DNA of 64,000 nucleotides. It comes from Haemaphysalis longicornis (taxonomy: Eukaryota; Arthropoda; Arachnida; Ixodida; Ixodidae). A program made the position numbers and the translations under genes. Where the stretch lies: positions 38,120,950 through 38,184,949 of the forward strand of contig CM023454.1 in assembly GCA_013339765.2 (NCBI GenBank), read 5' to 3'. Under the pieces are notes generated by a model. The model was not told the origin of the DNA, searched no databases, and was given only the letters and a program-made list of their open reading frames with translations. Shown here one piece after another: positions 57,001-64,000 of the stretch. The first letter of the stretch is position 1, and each line of letters begins with the position of its first letter.

Positions 57001-59540
57001 CACCGTGGAGCTAGACATCGAACGAGGAGATGGATGTCGGGCCGTTGCTGCCTGAAACGCAGCGCGAGAAGCGGCCTCCGTCGTCCAAGCCTACACAAAG
57101 GCACCAAAAAGACCAACTCAATTGTACCAGCTCCGAAAGACGACACATAAACACACACACACACTCTTCATTAATTCTAAATGTAAATATTACGAACAGA
57201 AAATATATCCAATAGACCATGCAGGATCCTAATTAAAATCTTGACGATGTTTATAAAATGATGCATGCCAGTCAGCCAAGTATCATGCGTCTCCAAGAAA
57301 CTCAGCTCAATTCAAACAGACAAATCTCATAAATAGGTACAGGGTATTCAGTTGGCTGCACCCCCCTTTTTCGCGCGGTTTGGCCATTGTCGCCGAAGGA
57401 ATCATCATCCCACCCCCTCTCTTTAAACACTGTCGTCGGGAGCTGTCGCGATCCGTATGATAGTATTTAATAGGTTGATAACGGCATGCTTCATTTACAT
57501 CTCTCCTGATTTACAAATCTGACCTCCAATTTCGAGGTACTGGTTCACCAGCTACCCGAGCCATATATCCTCACAGGTGACCTAATGCGCCTAACTCTCA
57601 TTGGGTCTCCTCCGGAACGAAAGCCCGAGGTCGCCTCATAGAGAAGTTTCCAACATCATCTGTAGAATGCCTTTTCAACAAAAAAACTGCCTACATGACA
57701 TAACTTAGGGCACAATACATACTCGCAACTTGACTTGGCTATTGGGTCTGCAGTTCTCTTTCCATGTCTTGAGTGGGGTGTGGCACGGACCCAAATGGTA
57801 CTGACCAGTACCCCACTTCCCTAACGTATGTAGGTACAGGCCCAAGCAGTCCACCTTTCCATAAGAAGTTTATTGGAATAAAAAGTAAAACTGGAGCCCA
57901 TTCACAGAAATATCCAAACTACAGCACACATCCATAAAACACCTACACGTGGAGGAAGCCGCCCAAATCACTACGGCGCACATCGTCGACGCTTGCCAAA
58001 AGTTCATTCACCAGGCCTCCAGTGCGTCCCGCCAACAAAAGGAGGCCCTGGTGGAACGATGACTGTAGGCGAGCCCGAGAGGCCAGGAAACAAGGCGTGG
58101 GGTGTCATTCGCCGGTACCCCACATCGGATAATCTCATTTCTTTTCAACAGGTAAAGTCTTTCGGGAAGCGTGTGCATTGTGATGTAAAAGAGGGAATTG
58201 GCGCGCATCCTAACTTCCATCAACGTATGCACAGGCACTCACAAGGTATCAAAGAGAATACGTAAAATTATAGCACAACATACACATATCTTGCTCCTGG
58301 TCAGTACAACAGATGACAAACTCGAAGACCATGCTAACACACTTGCAGAACACTTCCAACACGTTTCGAGCTCCGCACACTACACAAACACTTTCCTAAA
58401 CATAAAACCGCACGTGAAAAGAAGTCCCTACATTACAATACCTGATCAAAATCTGCTTACAATTCCGAATTTACACTATGAGTTGAGGGCTGCCCTGAGC
58501 ACATGTAACCCTTCAGCTCTAGGCGCAGATAAAATTACAGACACCATGATACAAAACCTACACCCAGACACTCTTGAAACACTCCTACACCTATACAATA
58601 AAGTATCGTATTCGGAGCACAATCTACACTCCTAAAGAGAGGCCATAGTAGTGGGTTTCCTGCAGGAAGAGGAGGACCCTCCCTCTTCTGCCAGTTATCG
58701 TCCCATTTCCTTGTCAAGCTGCCTGTGCAAACATCTCTAGAAGATAATAAACAGGAGACTCGTGTACTTCTTAGAGTACAACGGTATTCTCTAGAGGTGC
58801 CAGGGTGGCTCGAGGCTGGGACGACGTACCAATGATCTGCTCGTTGCGTTATAGTCATTTGTCAAAGGTGCTTTCCTCCGCAAACAATATTGTATGACGG
58901 TAATCTTTGATCTCGAGAAAGCGTACTATAACGCGTTTTGGTACGGCGTCCTAAGCGACATGAAGTCCTTCGGCATGCCGGGTAGCATGTTAAAGACATT
59001 TGCCAGCGTCTTGTCTTTAAGATAATTTCGTGTTGGTGTTGGAAGTGCACTCTCAAGAGTTCGCGTGCAGGAAAATAGCGTGCCACAAGGCGGAGTTTTG
59101 AATTGCACTGGGTTTATTTTGAAAATGAATTCGCCCAAAAAGGCATTGCCACCATCGATTTCCTGCTCAATCAACGTGCAATTATCCTTTAGGCCTTGTA
59201 ACCTGTCTATCTGAAGCGCCAAGTCTAGCTTAGTGTTAACAAGCTATCTGTCTGGACAGATAGCAACCGTTTTAAATTTAATTCAGTGAAGTGTACTTGT
59301 GTTTCGTTTTTGAAAAGGCGTGGCATTTGGCCGGATCCAGACATCAAACTCGATGGTGTCTCAATTCCAATCAGAAATGAACACGCAGTTTTTAGGTGTG
59401 GTCCTTGACGAAAAGCTCACATTCATTCTAAATAAAAAACAACGTAAATGTACATACTTAAAGGCAATGAATAAACTCAAAGTTGGCTCCCACTCATCAT
59501 ATGAAGCTGACAAACAACTTGTTTTACGTGTTTTTATAAC
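57001..59540 (+). pseudogene. Family A copy 2: end of ORF1, endonuclease and RT
   Basis: After copy 3 the outer element resumes with the last part of ORF1 (MDVGPLLPETQREKRPPSS, 57030 onwards). The endonuclease comes next as short pieces (HASQPSIMRLQETQL at 57.27 kb; SQLDLAIGSAVLFPCL at 57.73 kb), followed by the linker and RT. LRAALSTCNPSALGADKIT (58.49 kb) opens the palm. The RT 1-2 block is broken (about 58.69 kb). Motif A reads VIFDLEKAYYNAFWY (58.91 kb), and motif B reads NSVPQGGVLNCTGF (59.08 kb), both altered. Motif C is not readable. The thumb region (FLGVVLDEKLTFI) follows at 59.39 kb and ends at the antisense insertion. It is heavily damaged. Confidence 0.82.
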
Positions 59541-59559
59541 CTGAATGGTTCATGATTGG

Positions 59560-60605
59560 ACTATGAAAGGGTTGTTTATGGGTTACAAATTAAAATGCCT
59601 CATAACACAACGCACTGCAAGTACGCAAATTAGTAGCTCCAGCCACCAGTCGGCTGATGGGGGTGGTTTAAAACATCTTAAACTGCGCTAGAACATCCAG
59701 AATGGGTAACCACTCAGGTTTTCCGGCATGACTCTAAAACTTCTCTTATATAACAACGCTTTCAATGAAGTATTCCCGCACCGTGCGAGCATCCTCTTCA
59801 GAATTTTGAACTGCCACTCGAGTTTTCCACATAGAATGCAGACTAAGTGCCATGAACATATCATAGGGCACGCCTCCATCATTGTTTACGGGCAAAAAGG
59901 GAATGCCATAAGGCGTTAATGGTAAGTCTTGTTTCAAGGTTTGTTGGAGGATGTCCCAGTGGAACACGCGTCCCAACAGTCCAGAAAGATGTGCTCAATT
60001 GTTTCCAGCTTTTGGCATAATCGACAGTTAAGTGTCCATGGGTGCACATATAGTCCTTTTTCCTGCAGCCAGGGTTTTACCGGTAGCGTGCGCTATGAAG
60101 TTTGAAGAAAAAGATTTAACGGATGAACGTACTGGCATTCGTTTCACTCCTTTTAGAACATCTTTTCCTGAACCTACTGCATACAACTGACGATAAACCG
60201 GAACAGGTAGACACACATCAATCATATCTTTGTATAAACTCTTCCGTGTACACTACTCAAATACTCCGAGGAAAACCTAACCCTAAAATCTTAAAAGCAT
60301 CCACCACTTCGTGCAAGAACCCACGCACACGTACACATCGGATTTCAGAAGTTGAAACTACATAGTCTGGAATGACATCACGTAGTCGGACTTGTACCAC
60401 AGTACGTAGAAAGCAATCTCTCTGCTCTCTCAGAAACATAAACCTGAAACTATTTGTCGGATAAACAAATGTGCCAGTCCCAATCCACCACTTTTCACCG
60501 AGCGAAACAAATTAGTTCGACTCATGCGCTCCCAACTTGAGCCCCACAAAAACACCGCAAACACTCTGTGCAGCTTTTGTATGTTCCTTCTTGACATACA
60601 AATCG
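59560..60605 (-). mobile_element. Antisense non-LTR retrotransposon 3' fragment inside copy 2
   Basis: On the minus strand, from right to left, one reads SVKSGGLGLAHLFIRQI (60.5 kb), LREQRDCFLRTVVQVRLRD (60.42 kb), GFLHEVVDAFKILGLGF and PVPVYRQLY-VGSGKDVLKGVKRM (60.2 kb). FSSNFIAHATGKTL follows (60.1 kb), then VFHWDILQQTLKQDLPLTPYG (59.95 kb), and finally PEWLPILDVLAQFKMF before a stop near 59.67 kb. This is the C-terminal part of the ORF2 of another retrotransposon family. Its RT core is missing, so it is 5'-truncated in its own orientation. The outer element resumes at about 60.6 kb with sequence aligned to copy 3 at 55.54 kb. Boundaries are accurate to about 30 bp. Confidence 0.8.
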
Positions 60606-61990
60606 CCTACTCCTCTCCTTGCCTTCCGCATTAGCCCTATGGAAAGCCTCTGTGTGGAGTGTAATAAATAAACTAACAACGTCAGCGAGCATACGCAGAC
60701 AATTTTACACTTTTAAAATTTCATCCATCCCCTTGCCATCCTTTTAAATGGGCTTTTTTGTTACATCCATGGCTGAACTCCTTCTAATTCGGCCATCGTT
60801 CCCTGCACCCTTCTCTTACAGTGTTCAATAGGAAGTGTCACGGCTTACTGTCTCCTTTTAGATACCATCCAAGCGCCTGTAACACATTTATAGCACCATG
60901 GCATCTCCGCCCTGTATCATGCGACACATCTTTCCCTAATGTAGATGAAAAGCGAGGTCTTAGATGTGCAATAAAGCAGCACTTCTGGTATTTGTAGCAG
61001 AACTACCGGTGTTCTGAGTGTTATACGGAAGCCTTAAAACTGCCACCTCTGTGTCCTGGGCTGCGCATGGACCCGGCCCTAATGTCACTAAAGCTCTGAA
61101 TAGTAATACTGTATTATCTTAACCGCAGAGGCTTATCGTGTACTTGTTAACCATATACTTGAAAGCCAGAGCCCACACTTGAATATCTATACAGATTCCC
61201 TCAGTGTTGTGCGAACGTTGTCGCCAAACATTTTATCGAAAAACCACGTTGTGTATCTTAAGTGAACTACCGGTGTTCTGAGTGTTATACGGAAGCCTTA
61301 AAACTGCCACCTCTGTGTCCTGGGCTGCGCATGGACCCGGCCCTAATGTCACTTAAGCTCTGTATAGTAATACTAGTGTCTTAACGGCAGAGGCTTATCG
61401 CTGTACTTGTTAACCATATACTTGAAAGCCAGAGCCCACACTTGATTATCTCTACAGATTCCCTCAGTTTTGTGCGAACGTTGTCGCCAAACATTTTATC
61501 AAAAAACCACGTTGTAAATCTTATCCTCAAGTGGATTATGTCCGTATATGTCCACAAATTTGAACTGGTCCTGTCCTGGGTCCCAGTCTACTGTGGTATA
61601 GCCGGGAATGAAGCCACTGTTCGACTGGCAGATGCTGCTATAATCTTGAATACAGTAGACATAACCCCATTACCCTACACCGATGTGAAGCCACGCAAAA
61701 GACAACTTCGCAAAACATGGCAAACACACTGGAATGAACAAACAGACAAGTTACCCGTAATAAAACCGCACTTGGGACCATATACCACCGACACACGCAA
61801 TAAATGCACAGAAGTCGCCTTGGAAACTTTACTGATAGGGCACATACACGTAACTCAATCACACCTGCCCACTTGATCTCCAAGACTTCTGTGCAGCAGG
61901 TGTGGAGAGGCCCTGTCTGTGATCCACATTGTCATACATGGCAAGGGACTAGAAACGACACACACACTTCGCACACCTATACAAACAACA
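60605..61990 (+). pseudogene. RNase H and C-terminus of family A copy 2
   Basis: The domain is broken by stops and by the 264-bp duplication. Recognisable blocks are YTEALK-TAT (first strand, altered) at about 61.02 kb and again at 61.29 kb; IIXTDSLSVVRTLSP-type sequence at 61.19 and 61.45 kb; and LSWVPVYCGIAGNEATVRLADAA at 61.57 kb, where the usual G-H is V-Y and the N-E-T-A-D is N-E-A-T-V. The frame 61442-61876 is open for 144 codons. The C-terminal knuckle (LCSRCGEALSVIHIV-type) is at 61.9 kb. Confidence 0.82.
61001..61535. repeat. 264-bp tandem duplication in copy 2
   Basis: AACTACCGGTGTTCTGAGTG occurs at 61001 and 61265, and both are followed by more than 230 bp of almost identical sequence. 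This runs through CCTCTGTGTCCTGGGCTGCG, GGACCCGGCCCTAATGTCAC and TTGTCGCCAAACATTTTATC. The first unit ends at 61264. The units differ by a few substitutions and 1-bp indels. It duplicates part of the RNase H region, which no other family A copy here does. Confidence 0.93.
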
Positions 61991-62282
61991 CATTCCCCTA
62001 CACCCATCGCACTTTTTAGGAAACGACCACATCATTACGCACAAGCATACTTTAGGGTTTCCTAGCGATGATCAGTTTTTACACCTCATCTCTTACCATG
62101 CATGTTCACACCCTGGCCGTTTACACCAGTCATCTACATAGTCTTTTATGTCATTTGACATGTATTTTTTGTAAATGTTTTTGCATTTACTATCAGTTCG
62201 TCCTTATAAAATAACTTTTTATTGGCGCTCTTTGCCCTTAGTCCGCCTTGCGCAATTAAATTCCCAACCATCATCATCATCA

Positions 62283-64000
62283 TTATTTGTAATACTTCGC
62301 CACAAATTAACAGTAAAATCTGCCACAAATTTTACACATGCTATCTTGCCGTGCGTATAGCGCTGCTGAAATATGGCATAATGCGTAACTCTTTGGAGAA
62401 TGTGACATTAGCTACAAAACCCCGAACCCCCTTAAGTAAGTCGTAATCGTAGACTCAATGGCGTATGCATACATTCGGTCTCGTTCTCGTATCATGTTCC
62501 AGAAAAGGCTGTCACAACATAAACATTAGGGATTATACCAAGTATTCCTCCTTCCATCACCCGAATTCTATATAGGCCGGCCTCGCGTGGGTGAAGTAGG
62601 CCAACAATGCTGTATTTTCAGTGCAAATCTGCAGAATGCATATGACCATACAAGCAAAGCACCCTGTTGAATAAGGTCAAATTGTATAAACTACGGCCCA
62701 TATGTACAGGGCGCCTCGATCAAGTATCTCACACAAGCTGCTTTGCTTTGGCGCCATGTTTACACAGCAACATCTTTATAGATCTGGCATAAAGATCTGT
62801 GATACGTGAAATCTTCTTTAACAAGAAAACTCGCTGATATATGGCGATATTTTAGGTATGGTTGCACACGCATATATTTATTCTCGTTCACGTTGTATGT
62901 TTTACAGGGTGTTTCGACAGCATAAAAAATACCTAATGCGCCATTTATTCTCCACAATATTATTCTCCACTGTTTTACAATGAGGGCGTGCAGTTACATA
63001 AGGCAGCGGAAAAGTGCATAGTGTGAAAAGCTCTGCGGAGCGATGAATATCTATATTTTACGAAAAGCTATCAAGTGTGCGCGATGGCATACAAGCGCAA
63101 AGCGGCTTCCGCGCCTACCTTGTCCCTAAACTGCTTTTGGAACATAAAAACTACCACGGACCAAAGAACTGCCTTTAAATTTCACCCCGTTTTCGATGTG
63201 TGTGCAAGCTGTAAATATAGATGAGCGGAATGTGGCATTTTGTTTCAAAATCCGTTGAACGATAATTCAGCTATGACGCTATAAACACACTCTATTTGGC
63301 CTAAATTCACGCACGATGACAGATGCGGTCATTTTGTCTTGTTCTAATAGCACCTTGGCTAAACAGGTTTGACAAATAACGATTGCGTATTAGGCTCAGC
63401 ATACCTTGTTAAAATATGCCACAATTTATCCCAGGTGAGCATGCAGTGTGTATATTGCTATTTTTTATTGCACGTTCCCCAGAAATACAGCAGAAAGTAA
63501 AATTCCCTATAAGTCAAGACGTTCCCTGAACTATCCGTAAACAACGTATGCACGATAGAGCACGTGAGCATGGTTTCGTGTCTGAAAGGATGTTAAATAA
63601 ACAGTTTTAGCAACAATTTAAAATTTATTACGCCAGGAATGGGCACTCATATCTGATAGTTTTATATATGGGCCTTGTGTATATTGGTTGAATCGATGTG
63701 TCATATTGCAGGTTGATGTGCAGACAAAAAACCTAGCAATATCAGCCAAAAATGCGCCGTGAATAATGTCCTAACGTTAGGCACGTCGCTTCGCCTGCAT
63801 TCCTTCTCTTTCAAACAGCCTGTTCCCAACCCTGCTTTGGCAACATAAAAATCACCTATTATGCTACCAATCCCTATCGCACACTCCTAGATTTGTAGAT
63901 GTCTGCGTGGCGTGAGCATAATGGTGCAAGAATGTGGCATATTGCTTAGAGCTCTGCGGATAGGCATATTAGCCATAACAGCCAAAAACGCTTCCTGCTC
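62283..64000. repeat. Diverged satellite array, block 3 (right of copy 2)
   Basis: Satellite phrases return immediately after the family A tail: CCACAAATTTTACACATGC, GCCGTGCGTATAGCGCTGC, GAATGTGACATTAGC, TTCGGTCTCGTTCTCGTATCATGTTCC. The same order and spacing (about 230 bp) continues to the end of the window: TCTCGTTCTCGTATCATGTT at 62.48 kb, GCCTCGATCAAGTATC at 62.72 kb, TTGTCTTGTTCTAATAGCACC at 63.34 kb, GTTTCGTGTCTGAAAGGATG at 63.58 kb. This shows that the 12.4-kb family A complex sits inside one array. Confidence 0.82.

Larger units (their letters stand above)
51381..57001 (+). mobile_element. Family A non-LTR retrotransposon, copy 3 (nested inside copy 2)
   Basis: This copy begins CACCGCACGGTGCACC, aligned to the CCCCGCACGGGGCACC start of copies 1 and 2, and ends in the family A 3' UTR and a CATCACAATCATCATCA tail. 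On the left the sequence reads as the C-terminal part of ORF1 of copy 2. On the right it resumes with ORF1 of copy 2 (GAGGAGATGGATGTCGGG, matching GAGGAAAATGGATGTCCCG of copy 1 at 31.32 kb). It is therefore an insertion of a family member into another member. Length is about 5.6 kb. Frames are broken at many points, though the RNase H frame is open. A clean target site duplication could not be seen. Confidence 0.88.
49899..62282 (+). mobile_element. Family A non-LTR retrotransposon, copy 2 (outer, inserted in satellite)
   Basis: This copy starts with the same terminus as copy 1 (CCCCGCACGGGGCACCTTGA) and ends with the same 3' UTR phrase (CGCTCTTTGCCCT..GCCTTGCGC) and a (CAT)n tail at 62.27-62.28 kb. 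Satellite sequence lies on both sides. The flanks (ATTGCAATATTGC before, TTTGTAATACTTC after) match at 9 of 13 positions, consistent with an old, mutated target site duplication. The element is interrupted by copy 3 (51.38-57.0 kb), by an antisense retrotransposon fragment (59.56-60.6 kb), and by a 264-bp tandem duplication (61.0-61.5 kb). Without copy 3 and the antisense piece it is about 5.7 kb. All frames are broken. Confidence 0.88.

Noticed and set aside
51360..57030. A clear target site duplication for family A copy 3
   Set aside because: The sequences before the 5' end (cytosine-rich) and after the tail (CACCGTGGAGC) do not match convincingly.

Overview
The window looks like repeat-dominated nuclear DNA from an arthropod, most likely a tick or a related arachnid. 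This is inferred from four things: a tRNA-derived SINE closely resembling the Ruka type of ticks, decayed CR1-like and I/R1-like non-LTR retrotransposons, a Ty3/gypsy-type gag remnant, and the absence of any bacterial-style gene layout. I found no host protein-coding gene, no functional tRNA or rRNA gene and no CRISPR array. Almost every open frame longer than 100 codons is a piece of a transposable element or an artefact of a simple repeat.

Layout. 1-4.4 kb: AT-rich sequence with no recognisable gene. 4.9-7.5 kb: a CR1-like retrotransposon split by about 1 kb that carries a SINE-like head and two tandem copies of an unnamed dispersed repeat. 7.9 kb: a partial SINE (minus). 8.6-13.3 kb: a long decayed I/R1-like retrotransposon on the minus strand. 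14.0-20.2 kb: a second decayed element with a similar ORF1 on the plus strand, head-to-head with the first, interrupted by a CR1-like insertion and by a second foreign segment. 20.3 kb: a nearly complete SINE. 21.4-23.1 kb: a third copy of the dispersed repeat, a (GATA)n microsatellite of about 1.06 kb, and the 3' end of a minus-strand retrotransposon. 24.2-27.2 kb: a 5'-truncated RNase H-bearing retrotransposon with a TC-rich tail.

29.8-36.0 kb: the best preserved element, called family A here. It has a structured 5' UTR, an ORF1 with CCHC knuckles, and an ORF2 with endonuclease, RT, RNase H and a zinc knuckle. It ends in a (CAT)n tail and sits in a perfect 13-bp target site duplication. A 919-bp solo LTR with its own 4-bp duplication is inserted in its ORF2. 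36.6-41.8 kb: a gypsy-like gag pseudogene with 72-bp in-frame repeats, between two direct copies of another repeat. 42.0 kb to the end: a diverged satellite array (monomer about 223-240 bp). It is split by a 12.4-kb family A copy (49.9-62.3 kb), which itself contains a second family A copy (51.4-57.0 kb), an antisense fragment of another retrotransposon and a 264-bp internal duplication.

The nesting gives a relative history: satellite, then outer family A copy, then inner family A copy; and separately family A copy 1, then solo LTR. The feature I would look at first is the family A 5' UTR. It contains a series of short hairpins, and three of them show compensatory base changes between copies.
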